Assembly (NCBI GenBank): GCA_018623495.1
Contig: JAAZVP010000011.1
Location: 1-58,690, forward strand
Length of the DNA stretch: 58,690 bases
Direction: 5' to 3'
Source of the DNA: Halothiobacillus sp.
GTDB taxonomy: Bacteria > Pseudomonadota > Gammaproteobacteria > JAAZVP01
The notes under the pieces are model-generated. The model did no database searches. It was not told the DNA's origin and was given only the letters and a program-made list of their open reading frames with translations. A program made the position numbers and the translations under genes. This document shows, piece after piece, positions 38,584 to 49,429 of the stretch. Every line of letters starts with the position of its first letter. Position 1 is the first letter of the stretch.

Positions 38584-38963
38584 CAGTCGTCCTCGTCGTG
38601 CTCGTGGTCTTCCCGGTCGGACTGGCGCGCCTGCTGGATCAGCGCCTCGAGGTGCTCACCCCGCTCGATGGACTCGTCGTAGACGAAGTGCAGCTCGGGC
38701 ACCTGGCGCAGCCGCAGCTGGCGCGCGAGCCGCGAGCGGAGAAAGCCGGCGGCGCGGTTGAGCACGGCCACCGATTCGTCGCGCGCGGCCTCGTCGAGCG
38801 TGGTCACGTAGACCTTGGCGTAGCCGAAATCACGGCTCACGCGCACGGCCTGCACCGTGACCATGCCCAGCCGCGGATCCTTGACCTCGCTGCGGATCAG
38901 CCCGGCAAGGTCGCGCTGGATCTGGTCGGCGACCCGGCGCTGGCGGGGAGACTGTTGGGCCAT
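38583..38963 (-). CDS. rbfA: Ribosome-binding factor A
   Basis: 126 residues. It binds the 30S subunit and assists 16S rRNA maturation. A KH-like fold is suggested by RRVADQIQRDLAGLIRSEVKDPRLGMVTVQAVRVSRDFGYAKVYV split over positions 10–55, and PELHFVYDESIERGEHLEALI is characteristic. An acidic, His/Asp-rich tail ends the protein. The ATG at 38963 shares one base with the infB stop (TAATG), indicating coupling; the longer frame to 39053 lies inside infB. Confidence 0.97.
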   Translation of the reverse strand: MAQQSPRQRRVADQIQRDLAGLIRSEVKDPRLGMVTVQAVRVSRDFGYAKVYVTTLDEAARDESVAVLNRAAGFLRSRLARQLRLRQVPELHFVYDESIERGEHLEALIQQARQSDREDHEHDEDD

Positions 38964-41449
38964 TACAGGGTCCGGGCCACTTCGACGCGCTCGAAGACCT
39001 CGATCTGGTCGCCTTCCTTCACGTCGTTGTAGTTCTTCACGCCGATGCCGCACTCCATGCCGTTGCGGACCTCGTTGACGTCGTCCTTGAAGCGGCGCAG
39101 CGACTCCAGCTCGCCCTCGTAGATGACGACGTTGTCACGCAGCACGCGGATGGGGTTGCCGCGCTTGACCTCGCCCTCGACCACCATGCAGCCGGCGATC
39201 GCGCCGAGCTTGGGCGAGCGGAACACGTCTCGCACCTCGGCCAGCCCGGTGATCTTCTCGTGCAGCTCGGGCGAGAGCAGGCCGGACATGGCCTTCTTGA
39301 CGTCGTCGATGACCTCGTAGATCACGCTGTAGTAGCGGATCTCCACGCCCATGGTCTGGGCCGCGGCCCGGGCCTTGGCGTCCGCCCGCACGTTGAAGCC
39401 GATGACGATCGCGTTGGAGGCGGCGGCGAGGTTGATGTCGGACTCGGTGATCCCGCCCACGCCGGAGGCGACGATGCTCACGCCCACCTCGTCGGTGGCG
39501 AGCTTGGCGAGCGACTCGCGCAGCGCCTCGGCACTGCCGCCCACGTCCGCCTTGGCCAGCAGGTTGAGGGTCTCGGTCTCGCCTTCCTCCATCTGCTGCA
39601 TGAAGTTGTCCAGCTTGGAGGCCTGGCGACTGGCGAGCTTGGTCTCGCGCTCCTTGCCGCGGCGGAACTCGGCCACCTCGCGGGCCTTCTTCTCGTCCTC
39701 GACCACCATCAGTTCCTCGCCGGCGCCGGGGGTGCCCGACAGGCCGAGGATGACGGCGGGCATGGACGGGCCGGCCTCGGTGATGGCGTTGCCGGCCTCG
39801 TCCTGCATGGCCCGCACGCGGCCGAACTCGGTGCCCGAGAGGACGATGTCGCCCTGCTTCAGGCGGCCGCCGGTGACCAGCACGGTGGCCACGGGGCCGC
39901 GGCCCTTCTCCAGGCTGGACTCGATGACCACGCCCTTGGCCGGGCCCTCGCCCGGTGCCTTGAGCTCCATCACCTCGGCCTGCAGCAGGACCGACTCGAG
40001 CAGTTCGTCGATGCCCTCCCCGGTCTTGGCAGAGACGTTGACGAAGATGGTCTCGCCCCCCCAGTCCTCGGGGATCACCTCGTGCTGGGCCAGCTCGTTC
40101 TTGACCCGGTCGGGATCCGCGCCTTCCTTGTCCACCTTGTTGACCGCCACGATCAGCGGCACGCCGGCGGCCCTGGCGTGCTGGATGGCCTCCTCGGTCT
40201 GCGGCTTGACGCCGTCGTCGGCGGCCACCACCAGGATGACGATGTCGGTGATGTCGGCACCGCGGGCCCGCATGGCGGAAAACGCCGCGTGGCCCGGGGT
40301 GTCGAGAAACGAGATCATCCCGCGATCGGTCTCCACGTGGTAGGCGCCCACGTGCTGGGTGATGCCCCCGGCCTCGCCCGCGGCCACCTTGGCCTTGCGG
40401 ATGTAGTCGAGCAGCGAGGTCTTGCCGTGGTCCACGTGGCCCATGACCGTGAGCACCGGCGGACGCGCCTCTTCCGGCCCCGCGGGAGCGGCCTGGATCT
40501 CGTCCTCGATCTCGTCTTCCTTGAGCAGCTTCACCTTGTGACCGATCTCCTCGACGGCCAGCGCCGCGGTTTCCTGGTCGAGGACCTGGTTGATGGTGGC
40601 CATCACGCCCATGCCCATCATGGTCTTGATCAGCTCGGGCGCCTTGATCGCCATGCGCTGGGCCAGCTCGCCCACGGTGATGGTCTCGGGGATCTCGACC
40701 TCGCGAACCACCGGCGCGGTGGGCTTCTCGAAGCCGTGCTTGCGGATCTGGGGCTTGACGGCCGCACCGCGCTTCTTGCCCTTGCGCTTGCCACCGCGGC
40801 CCTCGGCCACGTGCAGTTCCTTGCGCCGGCCCCCGCGGCCCCGCTCGGGCTGCTCTTCGCGGCCCTTGCGCTTGCCGCGCGCGCCACGCCCGGCCTTCTC
40901 CTCGGACTGGGCCCTGGCCTCCTTTTCCGCCTGCTGGCGGGCGGCCTCGGCCTCGCGCTGCTTGCGCTCGTCCTCTTCCTGGCGCTTGGCCGCCTCGGCC
41001 TCGCGCTCCTTGCGCTCCTGTTCCTCCTTGAGCTTGGCCTGTTCGGCCTCGCGGGCCTTGCGGGCCTCCTCTTCCTGGCGCCGGGCCTCTTCCTCGGCCT
41101 GGCGACGGGCCTCTTCCTCGGCCTGGCGCTGCTCTTCCTCGGCCTGGCGGTTGCGCTGCACGTAGGTGCGTTTCTTGCGGAACTCGACGTTCACGCGCCG
41201 CGCCTTGCCCTGGCTGCCCAGGGTGGTGATCTCGTCCTGGCGCTTGCGCTTGAGGGTGATCTTCTTGGGCTTGCCGGAATCCTTGCCGTGGGAATCCCGC
41301 AAGTGGTTCAGCAGCTTCATCTTGTCTTCGTCGCTGATGGTCGAGTCGGCGTCGTGGGCCTCCACGCCCGCCTCCTCCAGCTGCTTGAGCAACCGATCCA
41401 CCGGCGTGCCGACCACCTCGGCGAGTTTCTTCACGGTAACTTCTGACAT
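38963..41449 (-). CDS. infB: Translation initiation factor IF-2
   Basis: 828 residues. An IF2 N-terminal domain ([21 protein letters not shown]) is followed by a long charged Glu/Arg/Lys/Ala coiled region (about 85–210) typical of the variable linker. The G domain has [12 protein letters not shown] (G1), DTPGH (G3) and NKVDK (G4) at about 330–480, then domains that bind initiator tRNA. It brings fMet-tRNA to the 30S subunit. The ATG at 41449 gives the usual start [14 protein letters not shown]. The initiator tRNA gene lies upstream in the same cluster. Confidence 0.98.
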   Translation of the reverse strand: MSEVTVKKLAEVVGTPVDRLLKQLEEAGVEAHDADSTISDEDKMKLLNHLRDSHGKDSGKPKKITLKRKRQDEITTLGSQGKARRVNVEFRKKRTYVQRNRQAEEEQRQAEEEARRQAEEEARRQEEEARKAREAEQAKLKEEQERKEREAEAAKRQEEDERKQREAEAARQQAEKEARAQSEEKAGRGARGKRKGREEQPERGRGGRRKELHVAEGRGGKRKGKKRGAAVKPQIRKHGFEKPTAPVVREVEIPETITVGELAQRMAIKAPELIKTMMGMGVMATINQVLDQETAALAVEEIGHKVKLLKEDEIEDEIQAAPAGPEEARPPVLTVMGHVDHGKTSLLDYIRKAKVAAGEAGGITQHVGAYHVETDRGMISFLDTPGHAAFSAMRARGADITDIVILVVAADDGVKPQTEEAIQHARAAGVPLIVAVNKVDKEGADPDRVKNELAQHEVIPEDWGGETIFVNVSAKTGEGIDELLESVLLQAEVMELKAPGEGPAKGVVIESSLEKGRGPVATVLVTGGRLKQGDIVLSGTEFGRVRAMQDEAGNAITEAGPSMPAVILGLSGTPGAGEELMVVEDEKKAREVAEFRRGKERETKLASRQASKLDNFMQQMEEGETETLNLLAKADVGGSAEALRESLAKLATDEVGVSIVASGVGGITESDINLAAASNAIVIGFNVRADAKARAAAQTMGVEIRYYSVIYEVIDDVKKAMSGLLSPELHEKITGLAEVRDVFRSPKLGAIAGCMVVEGEVKRGNPIRVLRDNVVIYEGELESLRRFKDDVNEVRNGMECGIGVKNYNDVKEGDQIEVFERVEVARTL

Positions 41450-41478
41450 AGGTCTCACCCCGTTGCTGCTGCTGGCGT

Positions 41479-42975
41479 TCAGGCCTCGGTATCGAACCAC
41501 GGCGCACGCGCCGCCATGATGATCTGTGCGGCGGTGTCTTCGTCGGCACCGGTGATCTCCACCAGTTCGTCGACGGCCATCTCCGCCACGGCCTCAACGC
41601 TGTCGATCTCGCTCTCGGCCAGTTTCTCGGCCAGTTCCCCGGTCATCCCGTCCAGCTCCAGCAGGTCGCCCGCGGAGCCTTCGGCCCCGGAATCCGGGTG
41701 CTCCTCGGAGGCGATGGCCTGCGTCAGCAGGGCGTCGCGTGCCCGGGCCCGGAGCTCCTCGACGATCTCCTCGTCGAATTCCTCGATCTCGGCGAGCTCG
41801 GCGGTGGGCACGTAGGCGATCTCCTCGATCGACGAGAAGCCTTCCTGGACGAGGATCCCGGCGACCTCCTCGTCCACGTCCAGGCTCTCGGCGAACAGCT
41901 GGATCAGCGTCTCCGACTCGGCCTGCTGCTTTTCCTGGGCCTCGGTCTCGGTCATGACGTTGAGCCGCCAGCCGGTCAGGTCCGAGGCCAGGCGAATGTT
42001 CTGGCCGCCACGGCCGATGGCCTGGGAGAGCTTGTCCTCTTCCACGGCCACGTCCATGCTGCGGTTGTCCTCGTCGACGACGATGGAGACCACCTCCGCC
42101 GGCGCCATGGCGTTGATCACGAACTGCGCCGGGTTCTCGTTCCAGAGGATGATGTCGACCCGCTCGCCGTTGAGCTCGTTGGAGACCGACTGCACCCGCG
42201 AACCACGCATGCCGACACAGGCCCCCACCGGGTCGAGCCGCTCGTCCAGCGCCCGCACCGCGATCTTGGCCCGCGAGCCCGGGTCGCGGGCGGCGTTCAC
42301 CAGCTCGATCAGGCCCTGGTTGATCTCGGGGACCTCGAGCTTGAACAGCTCGATCAGAAATTCCGGCGCGGTGCGGGAGACGAACAGCTGCGGCCCCCGC
42401 GGCTCGTGGCGCACGTCGCGCAAAAAGCCGCGCAGCCGATCGCCGGGGCGCACCGTCTCGCGACCGATCATCTCCTCGCGCGGGATGAAGGCCTCGGCGT
42501 TGTTGCCGAGATCCAGGTAGACGTTGCCGCGCTCCACGCGCTTGACGGTGCCCATCACCAGCTCGCCCACGCGATCGGCGTAGGCGTCCACCATCCGCGC
42601 GCGCTCGGCCTCGCGCACCTTCTGCACGATCACCTGCTTGGCCGTCTGCGCGGCGATGCGGCCGAATTCCACCGACTCGATCTGTTCTTCGACGTAATCG
42701 CCGATAGCGAGTTCAGGATCGTCGTACTGGGCGGCCTCCACGGTGATCTCGCGCTCCGGGTGTTCCATCTCGTCGGAAGCCACCACCTTCCACCGGCGGA
42801 AGGTCTCGTAGTCGCCGGTCTCGCGGTCGATCTCGACGCGGACGTCGATGTCGGCCTGGTGACGCTTGCGCGTGGCCGATGCCAGGGCCGCCTCGATGGC
42901 CTCGAAGATCACCGACTTGTCGACACCCTTTTCATTGGATACGGCGTCAGCGACGTACAGAATTTCTTTGCTCAT
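41479..42975 (-). CDS. nusA: Transcription termination/antitermination factor NusA
   Basis: 498 residues, the E. coli size. Order: N-terminal RNA polymerase-binding domain (about 1–130), S1 ([17 protein letters not shown], about 135–200), two KH domains ([19 protein letters not shown] and [18 protein letters not shown]), then two acidic C-terminal repeats (about 365–490) as in gammaproteobacteria. TGGAGG precedes the ATG at 42975. It modulates pausing and termination, and in E. coli controls this same operon. Confidence 0.98.
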   Translation of the reverse strand: MSKEILYVADAVSNEKGVDKSVIFEAIEAALASATRKRHQADIDVRVEIDRETGDYETFRRWKVVASDEMEHPEREITVEAAQYDDPELAIGDYVEEQIESVEFGRIAAQTAKQVIVQKVREAERARMVDAYADRVGELVMGTVKRVERGNVYLDLGNNAEAFIPREEMIGRETVRPGDRLRGFLRDVRHEPRGPQLFVSRTAPEFLIELFKLEVPEINQGLIELVNAARDPGSRAKIAVRALDERLDPVGACVGMRGSRVQSVSNELNGERVDIILWNENPAQFVINAMAPAEVVSIVVDEDNRSMDVAVEEDKLSQAIGRGGQNIRLASDLTGWRLNVMTETEAQEKQQAESETLIQLFAESLDVDEEVAGILVQEGFSSIEEIAYVPTAELAEIEEFDEEIVEELRARARDALLTQAIASEEHPDSGAEGSAGDLLELDGMTGELAEKLAESEIDSVEAVAEMAVDELVEITGADEDTAAQIIMAARAPWFDTEA

Positions 42976-43024
42976 TCAGCCAGCCTCCAGCAACGGCAAC
43001 CTGCTTTCCCCAAAATCGCCCTGT

Positions 43025-43522
43025 TCAATGCCCACGCGACAGCATCGCGTCCATGTCCACCACCAGGTTCGCCCGGCCGATGTCGGCGAACGGCACTTCC
43101 AGCCGGCGGCCATCGTCCAGGCGCACGTGGATGACCTGGTCCTCCACCGCCTCGATCACGCCGCGGACATTGCGCCGCCCCTCCACCGGCTCGGTCAGCC
43201 GGATCTTGACGCGCTCGCCGATCCGCTCGCGGAACTCCGACAGCCGGAACAGCGGCCGGTTGAGCCCCGGCGAGGAGACCTCGAGATCGTAGCCACCGGG
43301 CACCGGGTCCTCGACGTCCAGGATCGCGCCCACCTCGAGGCTCACGCGGCTGCAGTCGTCCACGGTGACACCGTCGGCGCTGTCGATGTAGAGGCGCAGC
43401 ACCGCGTGCCGCCCGGCGTGGTATTCCACGCCCAGCAGATCGAAGCCGACCGATTCGACCACCGGCTCCAGCAGTGCCTGGAGGCCGAAGTCGTCGCTTG
43501 TCAGTCGCGGATCGTCGTCCAC
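43025..43522 (-). CDS. rimP: Ribosome maturation factor RimP
   Basis: About 165 residues. N-terminal domain (LLEPVVESVGFDLLGVEYHAG) and the conserved EVSSPGLNRPLF motif, then a C-terminal SH3-like domain (EGRRNVRGVIEAVEDQVIHVRLDDG). It is needed for 30S maturation. I chose GTG at 43522, with AAGGAG at 43539–43534 upstream. The frame is open to a TTG at 43564, but that would place the start in the tRNA terminator. First protein gene of the nusA operon. Confidence 0.92.
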   Translation of the reverse strand: MDDDPRLTSDDFGLQALLEPVVESVGFDLLGVEYHAGRHAVLRLYIDSADGVTVDDCSRVSLEVGAILDVEDPVPGGYDLEVSSPGLNRPLFRLSEFRERIGERVKIRLTEPVEGRRNVRGVIEAVEDQVIHVRLDDGRRLEVPFADIGRANLVVDMDAMLSRGH

Positions 43523-43564
43523 CGCCAGTCTCGCTCCTTTTTCGCCGAACGGCCCGAAGGGCAA

Positions 43565-43592
43565 TAAAAAAAGCCCCGTTCGGGGCTTTTTC
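43565..43592 (-). terminator. Bidirectional terminator between tRNA-fMet and rimP
   Basis: Stem AGCCCCG / CGGGGCT (43572–43578 with 43581–43587) with a two-base loop, flanked by A7 on one side and TTTTTC on the other. In the minus direction the transcript ends in U7. It ends the tRNA transcript, and readthrough would be required to reach rimP unless a separate promoter exists. Confidence 0.85.
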
Positions 43593-43604
43593 TTATGAAA
43601 AGGT

Positions 43605-43681
<77 letters not shown>

Positions 43682-43695
43682 ACCGAGTGCGGCGT

Positions 43696-43725
43696 ATGAT
43701 ACGCCAGCCGGGCGCCCGTTTTCAA
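43696..43725 (-). promoter_or_regulatory. Sigma-70-type promoter of the initiator tRNA
   Basis: On the minus strand TTGAAA (43725–43720), an 18-base spacer and TATCAT (43701–43696). Transcription should start near 43689, about eight bases before the mature tRNA end. The -10 lies in a short palindrome GGCGTAT/ATACGCC (43691–43705). Confidence 0.65.
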
Positions 43726-43751
43726 GCGCGGCGACCATCGCGGGAGGAAAC

Positions 43752-43767
43752 TCCGGCGGGGGCGCCG
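43752..43767 (-). terminator. Possible terminator at the end of the nuo operon
   Basis: Hairpin CCGGCG / CGCCGG with a four-base loop, followed on the minus strand by AGTTTCC. It is 22 bases past the DUF2818 stop. The T-tract is poor. Confidence 0.35.
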
Positions 43768-43788
43768 GCAAGGCGGCGAACCGGTGCC

Positions 43789-44079
43789 TCAGCGGCGGAT
43801 CACCACCCGGTAGATGAAGCCCGGGAGGGCGAAGGTGGCGAACAGCAGCGCGCCCACGGCATAGAACTCCCAGCCCTGCTCGGCCACCGAGCCGGTCACC
43901 CGGGCCTCCAGCAGCCGGCCCAGGCCCGCCATGGCCAGCAGGCCCACCAGCCACACCAGCAGGCGGATGGCCGGACGCCAGCCCCCCAGGCGGCGACCCA
44001 GCGGGATGAGCCAGCCGAGGTTGGCCACCACGAAGGCCAGCAGGATGTAGCCGCCGACCAGCCAGCCCGGGACCATCAT
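43789..44079 (-). CDS. DUF2818 inner-membrane protein
   Basis: 96 residues with three hydrophobic helices (about 6–26, 36–56, 70–90). Start MMVPGWLVGGYILLAFVVANL and end PGFIYRVVIRR match the DUF2818 family, which regularly follows nuoN in beta- and gammaproteobacteria. The ATGATG start overlaps the nuoN stop, so it is coupled to the complex I operon. Role in complex I is unproven; an assembly or accessory function is only inferred. The first or second ATG (44079 or 44076) may be used. Confidence 0.9.
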   Translation of the reverse strand: MMVPGWLVGGYILLAFVVANLGWLIPLGRRLGGWRPAIRLLVWLVGLLAMAGLGRLLEARVTGSVAEQGWEFYAVGALLFATFALPGFIYRVVIRR

Positions 44080-45512
44080 ACGTTGATCGCCCCGGCGCAG
44101 AGCGCCACCAGGCCGGCCGGGTACAGGCCCAGGCCGAGGATGGCCAGGCCGTTGGCCCCGAACACCAGGCGGAAATCCAGCCCCCGGGCCAGTGGCGCGG
44201 TTTCCACGGGCTTGTCGAAGTAGACCATCTTCAGCACCCGCAGGTAGTAGAAGGCCCCGATCACCGACATCACCACGGCGAACACCGCCAGCCAGACGAA
44301 GTCCACCTGCACCAGGGCCCGCAACACCGCGAGCTTGGCCCAGAAGCCGAGGGTGAAGGGAATGCCGGCCATGGAGAACATCAGGATCAGCACGGTGAAG
44401 GCGGCGAACGGGTTGCGGTCGTTGAGACCGCGCAGATCGTCGAGGCTCTCGGCCTCGGTGCCCCGGCGCGCCAGGTAGAGGATGGTGGCGAAACCGCCCA
44501 GCGACATCAACGCGTAGGCGACCACGTAGAACAGCGCCGCCGAGTAGCCGTCGTTGGTGCCCGCCAGCAGGCCCAGCAGGACGAAGCCGATGTGCGAGAT
44601 GGTGGAATAGGCCAGCATCCGCTTGAAGCTCGTCTGGGCGATGGCGACCACGTTGCCGAGAAACAGCGAGAGCACCGCGAGCACCATCAGCATCTGCTGC
44701 CACTCGGCGGTCACCGGCCCCAGGCCCTCGGCCAGCAGGCGCACGAACAGGGCGAAGCCGGCCAGCTTGGGTGCCGCGCTCAGGTAGGCGGTGATCGCGG
44801 TGGGGGCGCCCTCGTAGACGTCGGGCAGCCACATGTGGAAGGGCACCGCGCCGAGCTTGAAGGCCAGCCCGACCACCACGAAGGCCACTGCCACCACCAT
44901 GGGCAGATCGGCCCCGTCCCGCACGATGGCATGGCTGATCTCGATCACGTTGAGGCTGCCGGTGAGGCCGTAGATCAGCGACATGCCGTAGAGCAGCATG
45001 CCCGAGGCCACCGCGCCGAGCACCAGGTACTTCATCGCTGCCTCGGAGCAACGCGTGGAATCGCGGTTGAGCGAGACCAGCGCGTACAGCGACAGCGACA
45101 GCAGCTCGAGGCCGAGATACATCAGCAGCATGCTGTAGGAGGAGACCATCACCATCATCCCCAGCACGCCCAGAAGGCCCAGCACGTAGTACTCGCCGGT
45201 GTGCAGGCCCCGCTCCTTCATGTAGGGCCGGGCGAAGACGAAGGTCATGAAGGTGAGCAGGTAGATGAACAGCTTGAGCACGTCGGACAGCGGGTCGTTG
45301 ACCACCGAGCCGAACAGCGTCAGCCGCACCTGGTCGTCGCCCAGCGCCCAGGTCAGCGCGAAGGCCACCACCAGGGTCGCCTGGGTGAGCAGGTAGGTGA
45401 CGTCCCGCTGATCGTCGCGCAGAAACAGGTCCACGACCAGGATCAGGCAGGTCATGGCGAGGACGACGATCTCGGGCAGTACGGGAACCAGGTTGGGCAT
45501 TTCCATAGTCAT
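44076..45512 (-). CDS. nuoN: NADH-quinone oxidoreductase subunit N
   Basis: 478 residues, about 14 membrane helices, one of the three antiporter-like proton-pumping subunits of complex I. Conserved Lys and Glu in membrane helices can be seen near GLAFKLGAVPFHMWLPDVYEGAP. It starts with MTMEMPNL; the third residue Met is an alternative start. It follows nuoM after 16 bases. Confidence 0.98.
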   Translation of the reverse strand: MTMEMPNLVPVLPEIVVLAMTCLILVVDLFLRDDQRDVTYLLTQATLVVAFALTWALGDDQVRLTLFGSVVNDPLSDVLKLFIYLLTFMTFVFARPYMKERGLHTGEYYVLGLLGVLGMMVMVSSYSMLLMYLGLELLSLSLYALVSLNRDSTRCSEAAMKYLVLGAVASGMLLYGMSLIYGLTGSLNVIEISHAIVRDGADLPMVVAVAFVVVGLAFKLGAVPFHMWLPDVYEGAPTAITAYLSAAPKLAGFALFVRLLAEGLGPVTAEWQQMLMVLAVLSLFLGNVVAIAQTSFKRMLAYSTISHIGFVLLGLLAGTNDGYSAALFYVVAYALMSLGGFATILYLARRGTEAESLDDLRGLNDRNPFAAFTVLILMFSMAGIPFTLGFWAKLAVLRALVQVDFVWLAVFAVVMSVIGAFYYLRVLKMVYFDKPVETAPLARGLDFRLVFGANGLAILGLGLYPAGLVALCAGAINV

Positions 45513-45528
45513 CGGAGCGCTCGGTTGA

Positions 45529-47046
45529 TCAGATCTTGCCCGTGGCGACGTGGGCGACCAGGTTGTCCAGGGTGGCGTGCATCACTTCCAGCAGCGGATT
45601 CGGCCAGACACCCAGGCCGATCACCAGCACCGCCAGCACGCCGAGGTTGATCGCCTCGCGGGCGTTGAGGTCGGAGAGCCCGGCGACCTGCTCGTTGGCG
45701 ATGGCGCCGAAGATCACCCGCTTGATCATCCACAGGGTGTAGGCGGCCCCGATGATCAGCGTCAGGGCGGCGGTGAAGGCGATCCAGAAGTTCGCCTTGA
45801 AGCTCGCCAGGATGACCATGAACTCGCCCACGAAACCGGAGGTGCCGGGCAGGCCGGCGTTGGCCATGGCGAAGACCACGGCCAGGGTGGCGAACCAGGG
45901 CATGGTGTTGGCCACGCCGCCGTAGGCGGAGATCTCGCGGGTGTGCATGCGGTCGTAGAGCACGCCGATCACCAGGAAGAGCGCCCCGGAGATGAAGCCG
46001 TGGGAGACCATCTGCACCATCGCGCCCTCGAGCGCCAGCACCGCGCCGGTGCCGTCGTTGGCGGGATTGTCCAGGATGGCGAACACCGCGAACATCCCCA
46101 GGGTGGCAAAGCCCATGTGCGAGATCGACGAATAGGCCACCAGCTTCTTCATGTCCCGCTGCGCCAGGGCCACCATGCCGATGTAGACGATGGCGATCAG
46201 CGACATGGCGATGATCAGCCAGTCGAGCGCGGCGCTGGCATCCGGCGTCACCGGCAGGGAGAAGCGCAAGAAACCGTAGCCACCGATCTTGAGCATGATC
46301 GCCGCCAGGATCACCGACCCGCCGGTGGGCGCCTCGACGTGGGCGTCGGGCAGCCAGGTGTGGACCGGCCACATGGGCACCTTGACGGCAAAGGCGATCA
46401 GGAAGGCGAAAAATATCAGGATCTGCTCGGTGAGCCCCAGCGGCAGCGCATGCAGGTCCAGGATGGCGAAGGAGCCGCCCTGGAAGTACATGTAGATCAG
46501 CGCCACGAGCATGAACACCGAGCCCAGGAAGGTGTAGATGAAGAACTTGATGGTGGCGTAGACGCGCCGCGGCCCACCCCAGATGCCGATGATCAGGTAC
46601 ATCGGGATGAGCATGCCCTCGAAGAAGAAGTAGAACAGGATCGAGTCGAGGGCGGCGAAGGTGCCCACCATCATGCCTTCCATGATCAGGAAAGCGGCCA
46701 TGTACTGGGACAGGCGGTAGTCGATGACTTCCCAGCCGGCGATCACCACCAGGATGGTGGTGAAAGTGGTCAGGATCACCAGCGGCATGGAGATGCCGTC
46801 CACGCCCAGGTGGTAGTGGATGTTGAAGGTGGCGATCCAGGGCGCGAGCTCCTGGAATTGCATGGCCGCGGTGCCGGGATCGAACTGGAAGTACAGCGGC
46901 AGGCTCAGCAGGAAGGTCAGCACCGCGGTGAACAGCGCGATGCGCCGTGTCGCCGCGGGCGACTTGTCTCCCGTGAGCAGGGTGAAGACCCCGCCGATGA
47001 TGGGCAGCCAGATGACGAGGCTTAGCAGTGGCCAGTCTGTGAACAT
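45529..47046 (-). CDS. nuoM: NADH-quinone oxidoreductase subunit M
   Basis: 505 residues, antiporter-like membrane subunit with about 14 helices. The conserved segment FAVKVPMWPVHTWLPDAHVEAPTGGSV holds the key lysine, and EGMLIPMYLIIGIWGG the conserved Glu. It pumps protons in complex I. It lies between nuoL and nuoN in standard order. Confidence 0.98.
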   Translation of the reverse strand: MFTDWPLLSLVIWLPIIGGVFTLLTGDKSPAATRRIALFTAVLTFLLSLPLYFQFDPGTAAMQFQELAPWIATFNIHYHLGVDGISMPLVILTTFTTILVVIAGWEVIDYRLSQYMAAFLIMEGMMVGTFAALDSILFYFFFEGMLIPMYLIIGIWGGPRRVYATIKFFIYTFLGSVFMLVALIYMYFQGGSFAILDLHALPLGLTEQILIFFAFLIAFAVKVPMWPVHTWLPDAHVEAPTGGSVILAAIMLKIGGYGFLRFSLPVTPDASAALDWLIIAMSLIAIVYIGMVALAQRDMKKLVAYSSISHMGFATLGMFAVFAILDNPANDGTGAVLALEGAMVQMVSHGFISGALFLVIGVLYDRMHTREISAYGGVANTMPWFATLAVVFAMANAGLPGTSGFVGEFMVILASFKANFWIAFTAALTLIIGAAYTLWMIKRVIFGAIANEQVAGLSDLNAREAINLGVLAVLVIGLGVWPNPLLEVMHATLDNLVAHVATGKI

Positions 47047-47093
47047 GGATTAGTCCCGGTTGATTCTTTTGCTTGTCCGTCTGCCGAGCGGGC

Positions 47094-49046
47094 TCACGCG
47101 AACATGAACCAGGTCATGAACACCAGCAGGCCGGCGATCATGACGAACGCGTAGTGATACATCATGCCGGTCTGCACGTGGCGCACGACCCGGGCACCCC
47201 AGCCGACCAGGCGCGCGGCGCCGTTGACCAGCCAGCCGTCGATGACCCGCGCGTCCCCCTGGCTGGATAGGCCCCGGCCCAGCGCCAGCGTGCCACGGGC
47301 GAAGACCTGGTTGTTGAACTCGTCGAAGCCGTAGCCGCGATCCAGCAGGGCGTGCAGGAAGCCGAGGCGCTCGCGGGCGGCGGTGGCGATCGACGGGCGC
47401 ACCATGTAGATGAACCAGGCCGTGGCCACCCCGCCCAGGGCCAGCCACAGGGCCGGCGCCTGGAAGGCGTGCAGGATGAACGACCACTGGCCGTGGTAGT
47501 GGTGGCCCACTTCGCCCACCACGTCATGCTCCGGGGCCACCGTGATCGCACCGGCGAAGAAGTCGCCGAACACCAGCGGCTCGATGGCGATCCAGCCGAT
47601 GATCGCCGACGGGATCGCCAGCAGCACCAGCGGCACGGTGACCACCCTGGGGCTCTCGTGCAGGTGCGCCCGGGCATGGTCATCCATGCGCTCCTCGCCG
47701 AAGAACACCAAGAAGAACATGCGGAACGAGTAGAAGGCGGTGACGAACACGCCCAGCAATACCAGCCAGTAGGCCAGGCCCGCGCCCGGGATGCTCGAGG
47801 CGTGCACCGACTCGATGATCGCGTCCTTGGAGAAAAAGCCCGCGAAACCCGGGAAACCGATCAGCGCCAGCGTGCCCACCAGGAAGGTGACGAAGGTCAC
47901 CGGCATGTACTTGTACAGCCCGCCCATCTTGCGCATGTCCTGCTCGTGGTGGAGCGCCACGATCACCGAGCCGGCGGCGAGGAACAGCAGGGCCTTGAAA
48001 AAGGCGTGGGTCATCAGGTGGAAGATCGCCGCCGAGTAGGCCGACACGCCCAGGGCGACCGTCATGTAGCCCAGCTGGGAGAGCGTGGAGAAGGCCACCA
48101 CGCGCTTGATGTCGTTCTGGACGATGCCCAGCAGGCCCATGAAGAAGGCGGTCAGCGCGCCGAGCACCACCACCAGCGACAGCGCCACCTCGGAGAGCTC
48201 GTAGAGCGGCGACATGCGCGCCACCATGAAGATGCCCGCGGTCACCATGGTGGCGGCGTGGATCAGCGCCGAGATGGGCGTCGGACCCTCCATGGAATCC
48301 GGCAGCCAGACGTGCAGCGGCACCTGCGCGGACTTGCCCATGGCGCCGATGAACAACAGGATCGCGATCACGGTGACCAGGTTCCACTCGGTACCCGGCA
48401 GGACCTCGATGGTGGTGGCCGCCAGTTGGTCGGCCTGGCCGAAGACCGCCATGTAGTCCAGCGAACCCGTGTACATGAGCACCGCGGCGATGCCCAGCAG
48501 GAAGCCGAAATCCCCGACCCGGTTGACCAGGAAGGCCTTGAGGTTGGCAAAGATCGCCGACTCGCGCTTGAACCAGAAGCCGATCAGCAGGTAGGAGACC
48601 AGGCCCACGGCCTCCCAGCCGAAGAACAGCTGCATGAAGTTGTTCGCCATCACCAGCATCAGCATGGAGAAGGTGAACAGCGAGATGTAGCTGAAAAAGC
48701 GCTGGTAGCCGGGATCGTCGTGCATGTAGCCGATGGTGTAGATGTGGACCATCAGCGACACGCCGGTGACCACCACCATCATCAGCGCGGTCAGGTTGTC
48801 GACCAGGAAGCCGACCTCGAAGCGGAAGGCATCGGTGGCCATCCAGGTGTAGACGGCCTCGTTGTAGACCGGGGCACCGTCGAGGACGATGTGCTTGAAC
48901 ACCCACAGCGACAGCGCGAACGACACCGCCACGCCGATGATCGTCACCCAGTGGGCGCCGGCCCGGCCGATCTGGCGCCCGAACAGGCCGGCGATGATGG
49001 CGCCGAGCAGCGGGGCGAGGGGGATGGCGAGGTAGACGTATGGCAT
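47094..49046 (-). CDS. nuoL: NADH-quinone oxidoreductase subunit L
   Basis: 650 residues, the largest antiporter-like subunit of complex I, with an extended C-terminal region that includes the lateral helix running along the membrane arm. Visible are GWEAVGLVSYLLIGFWF and GKSAQVPLHVWLPDSMEGPTPISALIHAATMVTAG. It starts five bases from the nuoK stop. Confidence 0.98.
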   Translation of the reverse strand: MPYVYLAIPLAPLLGAIIAGLFGRQIGRAGAHWVTIIGVAVSFALSLWVFKHIVLDGAPVYNEAVYTWMATDAFRFEVGFLVDNLTALMMVVVTGVSLMVHIYTIGYMHDDPGYQRFFSYISLFTFSMLMLVMANNFMQLFFGWEAVGLVSYLLIGFWFKRESAIFANLKAFLVNRVGDFGFLLGIAAVLMYTGSLDYMAVFGQADQLAATTIEVLPGTEWNLVTVIAILLFIGAMGKSAQVPLHVWLPDSMEGPTPISALIHAATMVTAGIFMVARMSPLYELSEVALSLVVVLGALTAFFMGLLGIVQNDIKRVVAFSTLSQLGYMTVALGVSAYSAAIFHLMTHAFFKALLFLAAGSVIVALHHEQDMRKMGGLYKYMPVTFVTFLVGTLALIGFPGFAGFFSKDAIIESVHASSIPGAGLAYWLVLLGVFVTAFYSFRMFFLVFFGEERMDDHARAHLHESPRVVTVPLVLLAIPSAIIGWIAIEPLVFGDFFAGAITVAPEHDVVGEVGHHYHGQWSFILHAFQAPALWLALGGVATAWFIYMVRPSIATAARERLGFLHALLDRGYGFDEFNNQVFARGTLALGRGLSSQGDARVIDGWLVNGAARLVGWGARVVRHVQTGMMYHYAFVMIAGLLVFMTWFMFA

Positions 49047-49050
49047 CGGC

Positions 49051-49356
49051 TTACCCCTTCATCTCGTTGAGATCGGCCACGTTGATGCTGCCCTTGTTGC
49101 GGAACAGCACCACCAGCAGCGCCAGCCCGATGGCGGCCTCGGCGGCCGCCACCGTGAGGATGAAGAACACGAACACCTGGCCGCCGATGTCGTCCATGAA
49201 CCGCGAGAACGCCACGAAGTTGATGTTCACCGCCAGCAGCATCAGCTCGATGCACATCAGCAGGATGAGGATGTTCTTGCGGTTGAGGAAGATCCCCGCA
49301 AGGCTGATGCCGAACAGCACGGCCCCGAGGATGAGATAGTCGGACAAGGCGATCAT
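49051..49356 (-). CDS. nuoK: NADH-quinone oxidoreductase subunit K
   Basis: 101 residues and three membrane helices. It carries the two conserved membrane glutamates of NuoK, in [13 protein letters not shown] and in [14 protein letters not shown], which form part of the proton path. GGGGAG precedes the ATG at 49356. Confidence 0.98.
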   Translation of the reverse strand: MIALSDYLILGAVLFGISLAGIFLNRKNILILLMCIELMLLAVNINFVAFSRFMDDIGGQVFVFFILTVAAAEAAIGLALLVVLFRNKGSINVADLNEMKG

Positions 49357-49429
49357 TGTGCGTGCTCCCCCTAAGCGGCGGCGGCCCGGGCCGCCGTCGT
49401 CTGCGTAACCGGTGAACGGTTGGCGGATG